NCBI GenBank assembly: GCA_965262705.1 | Contig: OZ253556.1 | Location: 1,426,001 to 1,490,000, forward strand | Length of the DNA stretch: 64,000 nucleotides | Direction: 5' to 3' | From: UJ101 sp965262705 | GTDB lineage: Bacteria; Bacteroidota; Bacteroidia; Flavobacteriales; UJ101 | Part shown: piece after piece, positions 9,586 to 19,052 of the stretch | Layout of the letters: each line of letters starts with the position of its first letter | Position numbering within the stretch: position 1 is the stretch's first letter | Made by a program: the position numbers and the translations under genes | Notes under the pieces: generated by a model | What the model was told of the DNA's origin: nothing | The model's database searches: none | Seen by the model: only the letters and a program-made list of their open reading frames with translations

Positions 9586-12500
9586 AAGAATTAGACTTAC
9601 AAGATAAATACATAATCAACTTCCTTTGTAAAAGGGCAGATGGGATCAAATACAATGAAGCCAAGGCAAACACTGTCTCGTCTAACTTCTTTGTTATAGA
9701 AGACCTTAAACACTTTCTATCAGAAACAGAGTTAAATAAAACAAACTATAAAGGGTTACTCCGTAAGTTCGATTCTGAAAAAGAGTTATTAAAGTCATTC
9801 ACCGAGTTTTTAGATGAGCGTATCAGTTCGTCTATGAATATGGCAATCTTTATCAATAACAATCAATCAGTAACCTTTGAAGGCACTAAACTGCATTTAT
9901 TTTATCCAAGCGGTACAGAAACCCACGGAGACAGGTTATTCAATCAAAATATCTTTTCAGTAGTTCAAGAGCTGCCCTACACCTTTAAACACAGAGATAA
10001 GCAACTTTTCTCATTTCGACCAGACCTTACCTTTTTTATCAATGGTATCTACATTGGGTATAGTGAGCTAAAGAGCAACTACAACAATCAAAATGCTCGT
10101 AAAAACGGTAGAAAGAAAGTTAGCAAAGACTATCTAACAGCAGCACAAAAATACTTGCAAATTGCTAAAGACAATGACCTCAATCAATCCATTAGAAAGA
10201 GTTTCTTAAAAATATTTGAAAAGGCAATTCATATTACCGCTACTGATATAAATGAGACGTTTATAATAAGAACCATTGCCAATAATTTTGATGAGATAAA
10301 AAGCACTGTCAATGCAGGTAGTTATGATTTTGATACATACGAGAAGAAGTTATTCAAAGACTTTAAGCCTTATCCACTAAAAGAAAAGCACGAAACCAAA
10401 ACAGACCGTTTTGAGGAAATATTTAAAGCTCTCTATGATAAAAAGATGGTTGAAAAAGAAATTCTGTACTACAACTTTATAGAGCGTGAGTTAATCAAAA
10501 AAGAAGGAAGTAAAACCAAAGAATACAAGCACAATGACGGTAGGCTCATAGCACCAAGACCGAAACAGAAATTTGGTACAGATAAGGTTATCAGTAAAAT
10601 TGATGAGTTTTTAGAACACGAAAGCGAACCTAATTACTTTTTAAATAAATTAGAAAATAACCTTAGAGCAAGAGGATTAGGAGAAGAACAAATAAAAGAG
10701 TTAGTTCATAAAAGGAGTAAATACCAAAATAACAAAACCGTCTATTCACTTCTATTGCAGTATGCAGCAGGATTTGGAAAGAGTAATATCATAGGTTGGA
10801 CAGCATTACAATTGAAAGATTTAAGAAGAAATGATGCCTATGTCTATGACAAAATAATGTTGGTAGTAGATAGACTTCAACTACGTGACCAATTGGATAG
10901 TAAGATGCACAATATGAATATTCAAAAAAGAATGTTCATTGAAGCCTCAGACAAAAAGAGTTTCATAAAAGCATTAACGAGCGATAAAAGAATAGTTATA
11001 GTCAACGTTCAAAAATTCTCTACCATAAATGACATTTTAGATTCCAGTATAACTGAGAAGTTATCCAAACTTAGAATTGCTTTTCTAATTGATGAGATAC
11101 ACAGAAGCCAAAGTGGTGTACAGCATTCCGAAATGGTAAGTGTATTTGATGAATTACAATCGAGTTTTGATAATAGCCAATCTTATAAAGAACAAGCGAC
11201 TAAAAAAAACCTCATAGTTGGTTTTACGGCTACCCCAAGCGACCATACATTAGCAAGGTTTGGTGAATACAACAAGTATGCAGAAGCTGAAAAAATTTGG
11301 ATTCCTTTTGATAGCTACACAATGAAAGAAGCCATACAAGATGGCTACATTCTCAATCCAATAAAAGGGATTGTTCCAGTTTCGGCTAAAATGTTTTTTG
11401 AAATACCTGATAATGAATTAGAAGGTTTCGAGAATGATTTTGGATATGATGAAATTCCAGACAACACAGATACAGGCATTGATGAAGAAGGTAGAAAATA
11501 TGCCATTAGAAAGAAGAAAATCTATGCCAATAAAGAAAGAATAGAAGCAATATCAAAGTTTGTTGCCCAGAGATTAGTTACAGCCGTTTACCCAAATATT
11601 AGGGGAACAGCAAAAGCTATGTTAGCAGCTTCTTCTATATCAGCAGCTATTAGGTACAAAGACTTTATACAGAAGTACTTTAATGAATTAGCCCTTCAGA
11701 AGAAGTATGAAAGATTTAAAGATGCACCTATTTACATTGTGTATTCAGATAATCAAGAATATCAGAGTAGTTCGAGTCTTAATGATGGTTTGAGTGAAAA
11801 ATACGTTCTGCAAAACTTCAAATTAGCTAAGAATGGATTAATAATAGTTGTAGATAAACTACAGACAGGATTTGATGAACCCAAATTGCATACACTTTTC
11901 CTTGACAAAGAAATTAAGGGTATAAATGCTATACAAACCATATCAAGAGTAAATAGAACAGTTAAATATAAGAACGACTGTAAGATTGTAGATTTATCAT
12001 ACAAGAATGTCAATGTAAAGAATATAAAGAACGCTTTTGAGCATTTCAGCAATGTAGTAGTTTCTGATTTTGACCCATTAGGGGATGAAGAGAAATTAGG
12101 AGTGTACTATGATGAGTTAAAAGACCATTCACTCTACAGTGACCATTTCAAAGATTTTAAAAAATACAAAGAAGGAAGCAATGATATTTCCATAATAGTG
12201 CTGAATATGGAAAAAGGCTTCGAACGATACATTAATAATAATCCTAAAGAAGCAAAGCATTTAAAAAAATCAATAGGCTCATATTTCAAAATATTAAACC
12301 TAATTGAGTTCGTAATAGAACTGAATCCTAAGTTTAGTGATGAAGTCTTCTTGCAGTTCTGGAGAAAGTACAATTTGATTTACAACACGATTAACCGTCC
12401 AGACGAAATAATTGATGATGTAGAAATCTACTTTGATAATAGAATTGGAATTGTATCACCGGGAGAAGAAAAGGAGAAGAAGAAAAAATCAAAGAATCCT

Positions 12501-12848
12501 AATCCAACTGACCCAGACCAACCTAACAAGTACAAATACAACATTCTTAAAGTCATTGAAAAAAGGAATCAGGAAGAAGAAGCCATTGAAGAGTTAATCA
12601 AGGATTTTGAAGATAAGATAGAAGGTTTCTTTAAGTATATAAAGTCAGATAATTTAGGCGGGAGATTGATTGCTAAGATTACTGATGATGGTTCTGCATT
12701 TACACAAGAAGAAATTTACTCAGATTTTGAAAGGCTTTACAAAAAGTATGTAATAATCAATAAGAACCTTGGAGACTTCTTTAAGCGAGAGACAAAAGAT
12801 ATTCTAAATCAGCTTTGTCATGATTTTGAGTATTCACTAACTAACTAA
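9582..12848 (+). CDS. hsdR: Type I restriction endonuclease subunit R
   Basis: A 1088-residue motor/nuclease. The PD-(D/E)xK nuclease is near residues 145-162 (RPDLTFF, then YSELKS). The SF2 helicase follows: a variant Walker A AAGFGKS near 395 instead of the usual TGSGKT, DEIHRSQ near 503, GFTATPS, then TGFDEPK and QTISRVNR. It translocates DNA and cleaves unmodified DNA in complex with the M-S fusion, to which it is coupled by a four-base overlap. A lysine-rich linker (EKEKKKKSKNPNPTDP) precedes the C-terminal helical region that probably docks on the methylase. All catalytic residues appear intact. Confidence 0.93.
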   Translation: MKELDLQDKYIINFLCKRADGIKYNEAKANTVSSNFFVIEDLKHFLSETELNKTNYKGLLRKFDSEKELLKSFTEFLDERISSSMNMAIFINNNQSVTFEGTKLHLFYPSGTETHGDRLFNQNIFSVVQELPYTFKHRDKQLFSFRPDLTFFINGIYIGYSELKSNYNNQNARKNGRKKVSKDYLTAAQKYLQIAKDNDLNQSIRKSFLKIFEKAIHITATDINETFIIRTIANNFDEIKSTVNAGSYDFDTYEKKLFKDFKPYPLKEKHETKTDRFEEIFKALYDKKMVEKEILYYNFIERELIKKEGSKTKEYKHNDGRLIAPRPKQKFGTDKVISKIDEFLEHESEPNYFLNKLENNLRARGLGEEQIKELVHKRSKYQNNKTVYSLLLQYAAGFGKSNIIGWTALQLKDLRRNDAYVYDKIMLVVDRLQLRDQLDSKMHNMNIQKRMFIEASDKKSFIKALTSDKRIVIVNVQKFSTINDILDSSITEKLSKLRIAFLIDEIHRSQSGVQHSEMVSVFDELQSSFDNSQSYKEQATKKNLIVGFTATPSDHTLARFGEYNKYAEAEKIWIPFDSYTMKEAIQDGYILNPIKGIVPVSAKMFFEIPDNELEGFENDFGYDEIPDNTDTGIDEEGRKYAIRKKKIYANKERIEAISKFVAQRLVTAVYPNIRGTAKAMLAASSISAAIRYKDFIQKYFNELALQKKYERFKDAPIYIVYSDNQEYQSSSSLNDGLSEKYVLQNFKLAKNGLIIVVDKLQTGFDEPKLHTLFLDKEIKGINAIQTISRVNRTVKYKNDCKIVDLSYKNVNVKNIKNAFEHFSNVVVSDFDPLGDEEKLGVYYDELKDHSLYSDHFKDFKKYKEGSNDISIIVLNMEKGFERYINNNPKEAKHLKKSIGSYFKILNLIEFVIELNPKFSDEVFLQFWRKYNLIYNTINRPDEIIDDVEIYFDNRIGIVSPGEEKEKKKKSKNPNPTDPDQPNKYKYNILKVIEKRNQEEEAIEELIKDFEDKIEGFFKYIKSDNLGGRLIAKITDDGSAFTQEEIYSDFERLYKKYVIINKNLGDFFKRETKDILNQLCHDFEYSLTN

Positions 12849-12871
12849 GCGCATTAAAAACTAATTACAAT

Positions 12872-13162
12872 TTGAGCAATCTATCTATCAATATTATCCC
12901 ATTCAACCACCCTAAACAGGAAATGGAATTTGGCTTTATAACGGAAAATAAGCTAGGTTATTATCCATTGCCTAAGTGGGCATATCCAAGATACTTATGG
13001 GAGAACTATAAAGATGAATTGCAAGACATTGAAAGACTCTATTGTAATTTTTTAGATCAAGAAGAACCGGAATATAAAGTAAAAATCAACTTAAAGAATA
13101 ATTGGAAGTTTGCAGACCACTATTACACAAAGTTGATGAGACCGTTGCAAAAAGCACGCTAA
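12872..13162 (+). pseudogene. Truncated ORF, possible N-terminal fragment of a defence gene (Argonaute-like is a guess)
   Basis: This 96-codon frame follows hsdR by 23 bases. It needs a TTG start at 12872. The native part runs to about 13137; the last residues (RPLQKAR) and stop are encoded by the MITE-like repeat that begins at 13138. The visible sequence (SINIIPFNHPKQEMEF, GYYPLPKWAYP, FADHYYTKLM) ends abruptly where a larger protein would continue. From memory it resembles the start of some bacterial Piwi/Argonaute-family proteins, but I cannot test this and no catalytic region is left. It is probably not functional. Confidence 0.45.
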
Positions 13163-13368
13163 CAAAAAAATGCTTGTATTGAGTTTACTGAAATGCAACG
13201 CCCGATAAAAATCAAACACCAGAGCAACCTAATGGGTGTGGAGGATTTAAGTCTCGGTAGCTGAGCCTGTCGAAGTTTTGAGAAGGAAGCAGTTTGAAGC
13301 GAACTGCAAGTCAGCGCAAGCTAAATACTTTCTTTTTCATACTTTTTTATGTGTTCTGCAACGGGCTC
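13138..13368. repeat. Full-length MITE-like repeat between the truncated ORF and pgi
   Basis: Starts GAGACCGTTGCAAAAAGCAC and ends TTCTGCAACGGGCTC, with a REP-like insert (GAGCCTGTCGAAG) and the GAACTGCAAGTCAGCG module inside. Unlike other full copies it has no clear target duplication (left flank GTTGAT, right flank ATTTTT). It supplies the stop codons of the genes on both sides. Confidence 0.85.
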
Positions 13369-15005
13369 ATTTTTTTGAAGAAATTGATGAGCCCGTTAGT
13401 AGAGGTATCGTGTGAGGCGATATTTTTATCATTTTCAAGTTCGGGTAGGATATTACTCGCTAATTGTTTCCCAAGTTCTACTCCCCATTGATCAAAACTA
13501 AAGATATTCCATATAACACCTTGCACAAATATCTTATGTTCATACATGGCAATTAATGCTCCTAATGTTTTAGGGGTTAACTTTCTAAATAAGATAGAAT
13601 TAGTAGGTCGGTTCCCTTCAAAAATTTTAAACGGAGCTAAAAAATCCATTTCCTTTACTTTTGTTCTTTTTAATTCTTTGCGGACCGTTTCTTCGTCTTT
13701 ACCAAAGGCTAATGCTTCTGTCTGAGCAAAAAAATTTGCTATTAGCTTTAGATGATGATCTACCATAGGATTAAGCGATTGAACAGGCGCCAGGAAATCT
13801 GCAGGAATTAGTTTTGTTCCCTGATGAATCAGTTGATAAAACGCATGCTGGCCGTTTGTGCCCGGCTCTCCCCATATAACAGGACCGGTTTGATAATTTA
13901 TTTTCTTTGCATTCCTGTCTACCGACTTGCCATTACTTTCCATATCGCCTTGTTGAAAATAGGCGGCAAATCGATGCAAATACTGATCATAAGGTAAAAG
14001 CGCATGACTATCTGCGTTATAAAAATTATTATACCAAATACCCAATAATGATAGAACTACCGGAATATTTTTTTCAAATGGCTTTGTTCTGAAATGTTCG
14101 TCCATCTCGTGTGCGCCGTTTAATAATGCTATAAAGTTATCGTAACCAACGCCCAAGCAAATGGATAAACCAATCGCTGACCATAGCGAGTAGCGCCCCC
14201 CTACCCAATCCCAAAACTGAAACCGGTTTTGCGAATCGATTCCAAATTTTTCAACTTCTTCAGCATGAGTTGAAATTGCTACAAAGTGTTTTGCAATATA
14301 TCTTTCATCCTGAGCGAATTGTAAAAACCAATGGCGTGCTGAGTAAGCATTTGTCATAGTTTCCTGTGTAGTAAAGGTTTTGGAGGCGATAATAAACAGG
14401 GTAGTTTCCGGATTTATTTTTTTTAGGGTCTCCGCAAGATGTGTACCGTCTATATTTGAAACGAAATGCAAGTTGAGCCGGGTTTTATAATATTTCAACG
14501 CTTCTGTAACCATCACGGGACCTAAATCTGAACCCCCTATCCCGATATTGACTACATCTGTGATGGCTTTACCTGAAAACCCTTTCCATATTCCTGAAAT
14601 TACCTGATTAGAAAACTTCTCCATCTCTGATAAAACCGCATTTACTTCGGGCATAACGTCTTTACCCTCTAATTTTATAGGGCGGTTTGAACGATTTCGC
14701 AAAGCAATATGCAATACGGCTCTATTCTCGGTTCGATTAATTTTTTCTGCATCAAACATTGCTTTAATCGCCTTGTCTAATTGAACTTCTCTTGCCAGCT
14801 CAAATAATAAAGATTTAGTTTCATTATTGATTAAATTCTTAGAATAATCAATTAAAATATCCTGAAATAAAATACTGTTTTCTTCAAATCGATTAGGATG
14901 GGCGTTAAATAATGAGCGTAAGCTTTGTGCTTTATACTTATCAAAATGTACTTGTAATTTTTTCCAAGCAGAAGTAGTTGTAGGATTTATTGTAGGAAAC
15001 GGCAT
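13347..15005 (-). CDS. pgi: Glucose-6-phosphate isomerase
   Basis: The start at 15005 gives a 552-residue protein beginning MPFPTINPT, close to the E. coli length (549); a longer frame to 15047 would run through its own promoter. Family signatures are present: VNIGIGGSDLGP (sugar-phosphate site), ASKTFTTQET, WVGGRYSLWS and GEPGTNGQHAFYQ. It interconverts glucose-6-phosphate and fructose-6-phosphate in the cytoplasm. The last seven codons (MSPLQNT and the stop) are read from the inverted end of the repeat at 13138-13368, so the natural C-terminus has been replaced just after NGLINFFKK. Activity is probably kept because the replacement is at the extreme tail. Confidence 0.96.
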   Translation of the reverse strand: MPFPTINPTTTSAWKKLQVHFDKYKAQSLRSLFNAHPNRFEENSILFQDILIDYSKNLINNETKSLLFELAREVQLDKAIKAMFDAEKINRTENRAVLHIALRNRSNRPIKLEGKDVMPEVNAVLSEMEKFSNQVISGIWKGFSGKAITDVVNIGIGGSDLGPVMVTEALKYYKTRLNLHFVSNIDGTHLAETLKKINPETTLFIIASKTFTTQETMTNAYSARHWFLQFAQDERYIAKHFVAISTHAEEVEKFGIDSQNRFQFWDWVGGRYSLWSAIGLSICLGVGYDNFIALLNGAHEMDEHFRTKPFEKNIPVVLSLLGIWYNNFYNADSHALLPYDQYLHRFAAYFQQGDMESNGKSVDRNAKKINYQTGPVIWGEPGTNGQHAFYQLIHQGTKLIPADFLAPVQSLNPMVDHHLKLIANFFAQTEALAFGKDEETVRKELKRTKVKEMDFLAPFKIFEGNRPTNSILFRKLTPKTLGALIAMYEHKIFVQGVIWNIFSFDQWGVELGKQLASNILPELENDKNIASHDTSTNGLINFFKKMSPLQNT

Positions 15006-15025
15006 AGTTAGTGTATTATTTCTCA

Positions 15026-15033
15026 CAAAAATA
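15026..15033 (-). promoter_or_regulatory. -7 promoter box for pgi
   Basis: Reads TATTTTTG on the minus strand, matching TAnnTTTG, 20 bases before the ATG at 15005. It supports the shorter start. Confidence 0.5.
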
Positions 15034-15052
15034 CAATATTTTTTCACTTGAT

Positions 15053-15096
15053 AAGACCTTTAGATTACGCTGACTTGCAGTTGCAAAAAGCATTTT
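15053..15096. repeat. MITE-like repeat fragment in the pgi/receptor divergent gap
   Basis: Contains AAGACCTTTAGATTACGCTG, ACTTGCAG and TTGCAAAAAGCATTTTA, an end module joined to a short piece of the other end. Confidence 0.55.
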
Positions 15097-15164
15097 ATAT
15101 CAGATTAAAACAAAATTTAACATTTATATAAAATTAGCATAACATATAGATAATTTTGTGATTT

Positions 15165-15172
15165 TACTTTTG
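15165..15172 (+). promoter_or_regulatory. -7 promoter box for the phytase-linked TonB receptor
   Basis: TACTTTTG matches TAnnTTTG and lies 14 bases before the ATG at 15187. Confidence 0.5.
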
Positions 15173-15186
15173 CGCCATATTTTTAT

Positions 15187-17967
15187 ATGAAACAACTATT
15201 AACTTATTTATTCACGCTATTTATAAATATTTTTGTTTTAGCTCAGCAAGGCGAAACAGGTTCTTTAACTGGTTATATTTATGATGAGAACGGCTTTCCG
15301 CTTAGTGCTGCCTCAATTGAGGTTCCAAAGTTAAAGATTAAAACTTTTGCAGATGAGCATGGGCGCTATGTACTGACTCACGTAAGAAAAGGCACTACAG
15401 AAATATTAGTAAGTTATAACGCTTATACAGAAATAAAGCAATCGGTTAGCATAGTTTCTGGGAAGACTACTAATTTAGATTTTATTTTGACCCCTGTTAA
15501 TATCATAGGCGCTGTAACGTTAACCGCTTCTCTTAAAGGGCAGGTCAAGGCATTGAATCAACAACGAAATAGCGACCAGATTGTTAATGTTGTATCAGCA
15601 GATCAGGTAGGAAAGTTTCCGGATGATAATATAGGAGATGCCATTAAACGTATTCCGGGGATTGCTGTTCAAAATGACCAGGGAGAAGCACGAGACCTTA
15701 TTGTCAGGGGGCTTTCCCCTCAACTTAATTCCGTAACTTTAAACGGAGAGCGCCTTCCGTCCGCCGAAGGAGATAATCGACGTGTACAACTTGATTTAAT
15801 CCCGTCAGATATGATTCAAACCATTGAGGTAAGAAAAACGCTAACACCTGATCAGGAAGCAGATGCTATAGGAGGATCGGTCAATCTAGTTACACGAAAT
15901 GCTGGAAAAAAACCACGCCTGACTTTCACCACTGGATATGGTCAAAATCCTATTCGAAACAGACCGAAATACAATTTTTCGGGTATTGCATCTAAAAGAT
16001 TTTTTAACAATGCGTTAGGAATAGTTCTTAGCGGGTCTTATTATGATACGGATTACGGCTCAGATAACATCGAATTTATGTGGGACAAAGACTCAAATAA
16101 CAAACTTTATATTTCAGACGAACAGATTAGAAAATATAACGTACAGCGAATTCGACAAAGTGTTCAGGCGAACTTAGACTACAAAATTAATAACCATAAT
16201 AAAATTTATTTTAAATCTATTTTTAATCAACGAGATGACTGGGAAAATCGTTATCGGCTTCGTTTTAAGGGAATTTCGCCCCCAGATGAAAAGGGTATTT
16301 CAACTGCTGAAGTTAGGCGCCAAACTAAAGGAGGAATTAATAATAATGAAAATAAAAAACAACGCCTTGAACGCCAAAAAACGTATAAACTCAGTTTAAA
16401 AGGAGAGCATATTCTTTTTAATTGGGTTCAATTAGACTGGAAAGGATCTCATTCTAAGGCTTCTGAAGAACGTCCACATGAGCGTTATATAAGCTACCGG
16501 CTTAAAAAAACTAATGTTTCTCTTGATTTGGAAGACTTAAAAAGACCTCATGTGATTCCTTTAAGTAATGCATATAATACTCCGTCTGAATTAACTCTTA
16601 AAGATTTGTATGAAGAATACAAACAAACGGATGAAAAGAAAACAACGGCAAAAGTTAATTTCAATCTTTCCACCGAAAAATTTTGGAAACCACTCAAGTA
16701 TATTAAGTTTGGTTACCATTTTAATACCAAAGATAAAGCCCGGGATAATGATTACGTAAGTTATTCTCCTATTAACGATGTGATTAGTAAAATGAACCAG
16801 GTGGGGTTTAGCAATCAGACTGATAGAGATTATTTGCCCGGCTCAAAGTACCAGGCAGGCAATTTCGTTACCCGCACCTATCTTGGTAATATCGATCTTT
16901 ATAATACTACTTTATTTAGCCCCAAAAGAGTAAAAGAAGAATTTGTACCGGTTAATTACACGGCTACAGAAAATATCCATGCTGAATATATCATGTTTAA
17001 GCTAAAACCTGCAAAACATTTAGAATTCATTGGAGGATTGAGAATAGAAACTACTAATACTGAATATACAGGAAATATACTTGAGTTTGATGATAAAGGC
17101 GATATCGCTTCTCAACACTCACAAACTAAGGAATCAGATTATACTCATGTACTTCCAGACTTCTTATTCAAATATAATTTTTCAAAAAATACCAAACTTC
17201 GTCTTGCGCTTACCCAGTCGATAGCTCGACCTAATTATTATGACTTGGTTCCTTATGTGAATATTGAGCGAGAAGACAGTGAAGTTGAATTTGGAAATCC
17301 TGATTTAAAAGCTACTCAATCTGTTAATTATGATTTGTTATTTGATCATTATTTTAGTAGTAAAATAGGCCTCATTTCAGGAGGAGTATTTTACAAAGAC
17401 GTTAAAAATTTTATTTATGACAACATAATTACCCATTATTCAGATGATCAATTAAATATAAATGATTTCCAAGCTAAAACCACTCAAAACGGAGAATCTG
17501 CTAAAATATATGGTTTTGAAGTAGCTTTTCAAAGACAATTAGATTTTTTACCTTCTTTTTTGAAACATCTGAATTTTTATGCTAATTACAGCTATACTCG
17601 TTCTGAAATTAAAGGGATCATTCATCGAGAGAATGAAAAACTAGATCTTGCCGGCGTAGTACCCCATACGTTTAATCTTTCATTAGCCTACGAAACAAAA
17701 AAAGTATCAATTAGAAATTCTTTTAACTTCGCTGATTCCTACATAGATAAATATGGCAGCGAATCTTTTAGAGACCGTTATTACGACCAGCAATTTTTTT
17801 GGGATGTTAATGCCTCGTATTTAATAGGCAAACATTTTAGAATTTATACTGATTTTAGAAACTTAACCAATCAACCTTTACGATACTACCAGGGAAGTTC
17901 AAAACTAACCGCACAAGAAGAGTTTTATAACTTCAACTGGGATATAGGATTGCGATTTAATTTCTAA
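15187..17967 (+). CDS. TonB-dependent receptor with N-terminal carboxypeptidase-regulatory-like domain
   Basis: A 926-residue outer-membrane receptor. Residues 1-19 are a signal peptide ending VLAQQ. About 24-110 form the carboxypeptidase-D regulatory-like domain (TGYIYDENGFPLSAASI). The plug is at about 125-235 (QVGKFPDDNIGDAIKRIPG, LIVRGLSP, then DAIGGSVNLVTR). The rest is the beta barrel, ending LRFNF. It imports a ligand using TonB energy. The phytase gene starts 26 bases downstream, almost certainly in the same transcript, so phosphorylated inositol, its breakdown products or bound metal are plausible substrates. The substrate is an inference from context. Confidence 0.93.
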   Translation: MKQLLTYLFTLFINIFVLAQQGETGSLTGYIYDENGFPLSAASIEVPKLKIKTFADEHGRYVLTHVRKGTTEILVSYNAYTEIKQSVSIVSGKTTNLDFILTPVNIIGAVTLTASLKGQVKALNQQRNSDQIVNVVSADQVGKFPDDNIGDAIKRIPGIAVQNDQGEARDLIVRGLSPQLNSVTLNGERLPSAEGDNRRVQLDLIPSDMIQTIEVRKTLTPDQEADAIGGSVNLVTRNAGKKPRLTFTTGYGQNPIRNRPKYNFSGIASKRFFNNALGIVLSGSYYDTDYGSDNIEFMWDKDSNNKLYISDEQIRKYNVQRIRQSVQANLDYKINNHNKIYFKSIFNQRDDWENRYRLRFKGISPPDEKGISTAEVRRQTKGGINNNENKKQRLERQKTYKLSLKGEHILFNWVQLDWKGSHSKASEERPHERYISYRLKKTNVSLDLEDLKRPHVIPLSNAYNTPSELTLKDLYEEYKQTDEKKTTAKVNFNLSTEKFWKPLKYIKFGYHFNTKDKARDNDYVSYSPINDVISKMNQVGFSNQTDRDYLPGSKYQAGNFVTRTYLGNIDLYNTTLFSPKRVKEEFVPVNYTATENIHAEYIMFKLKPAKHLEFIGGLRIETTNTEYTGNILEFDDKGDIASQHSQTKESDYTHVLPDFLFKYNFSKNTKLRLALTQSIARPNYYDLVPYVNIEREDSEVEFGNPDLKATQSVNYDLLFDHYFSSKIGLISGGVFYKDVKNFIYDNIITHYSDDQLNINDFQAKTTQNGESAKIYGFEVAFQRQLDFLPSFLKHLNFYANYSYTRSEIKGIIHRENEKLDLAGVVPHTFNLSLAYETKKVSIRNSFNFADSYIDKYGSESFRDRYYDQQFFWDVNASYLIGKHFRIYTDFRNLTNQPLRYYQGSSKLTAQEEFYNFNWDIGLRFNF

Positions 17968-17993
17968 ACAAACTCAAATTATAATCAAAAAAT

Positions 17994-19052
17994 ATGAAGA
18001 CATTTACTTTACTTTTTATACTAACGAGTTTTGTTTCATGCAAAATTTCAAATAAAAAGAATATCCCATCAACGAAAGACGAAACCTTTTTTAAGGTATA
18101 TGCGAACTTAGAAACCGAGGCGGTAAGCAACGCAGGTGATTCTGCAGACGACGAATGCTTTTGGTATAATCGCCAAAACCCTGACCAATCCTATATTATA
18201 GGAACGGATAAAAAACAAGGATTGATTGTTTATAATCTGAAAGGAGTACAGGTGCAATCTTTTCCCGTAGGGCGGCTTAACAATGTTGATTTACGTTACG
18301 GCTTCTCGTTTAAGCATCAAAAAGTAGCTTTATTGACTGCCTCTAATAGAACGACAAACAGTGTAAGCATTTTCACTATTGATCATACCGGGACTATTAC
18401 TTATCACTTAGAAGCAGCATTACAATCAAAAACTTCAGAAGTTTACGGTCTGGGAATGTACCGCAGCCCGGTTACGAAGAATTTTTATACCGTTGTTATC
18501 GGTAAAAAAGGGGAAATAGAACAATGGGAAATAAAAGTTATTGATAATAAAATAACGGGTAAAATAGTGCGAGAAGGGAAGCTATCGACTAAAAGTGAGG
18601 GATTCGTTGCCGATGATTATCATAAAAAAATGTATGCAGCCGAAGAAGATTCTGCAATTTGGTCTTTCCCGGCTGAGCCTGACGATAGTATCAAATTTAC
18701 TAAGATAATCGGTACGGATGCACTGAATATGAAAGCAGACTTTGAAGGAATTACCATTTATGATAAAGGAAAGGGTGAAGGCTACCTTATACTCTCTTCT
18801 CAGGGAAATAACTCTTATGGCGTATTAGATCGAGTAACCCATCAATATTTAAAGAGTTTTAAAATCATCTCTTCAGATACCATTGACGGGACTTTGGATA
18901 CGGATGGTATAGATGCCGTATCTTTTCCATTAAAAAAATACCCAAAAGGATTTTTTATGGCACAGGATGGTGAAAATACTGCAGACGGTAAACCAAGTAA
19001 TCAAAATTTTAAAATAGTAGATTGGCGGACCATCGAAAAAGAATTAAAATAA
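17994..19052 (+). CDS. Beta-propeller phytase (3-phytase), lipoprotein
   Basis: The 352-residue protein has a lipoprotein signal (MKTFTLLFILTSFVSC) and the hallmarks of the alkaline, calcium-dependent beta-propeller phytases: a DSADDECFW strand, IIGTDKKQGLIVYNL, GRLNNVDLRYGF, an acidic AAEEDSAIW and a late DTDGIDA. It should release phosphate stepwise from phytate, probably at the cell surface. Its TAA stop (19050-19052) overlaps the left end of an IS982-type element, which was inserted exactly at the gene end without changing the protein. Together with the preceding receptor it makes a phosphate- or inositol-scavenging pair. Confidence 0.9.
   Translation: MKTFTLLFILTSFVSCKISNKKNIPSTKDETFFKVYANLETEAVSNAGDSADDECFWYNRQNPDQSYIIGTDKKQGLIVYNLKGVQVQSFPVGRLNNVDLRYGFSFKHQKVALLTASNRTTNSVSIFTIDHTGTITYHLEAALQSKTSEVYGLGMYRSPVTKNFYTVVIGKKGEIEQWEIKVIDNKITGKIVREGKLSTKSEGFVADDYHKKMYAAEEDSAIWSFPAEPDDSIKFTKIIGTDALNMKADFEGITIYDKGKGEGYLILSSQGNNSYGVLDRVTHQYLKSFKIISSDTIDGTLDTDGIDAVSFPLKKYPKGFFMAQDGENTADGKPSNQNFKIVDWRTIEKELK

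Noticed and set aside
13294..13491. Small plus-strand ORF over the pgi end
   Set aside because: It reads through the repeat and antisense to pgi; shadow frame. Similar ORFs across other repeat copies were dropped for the same reason.
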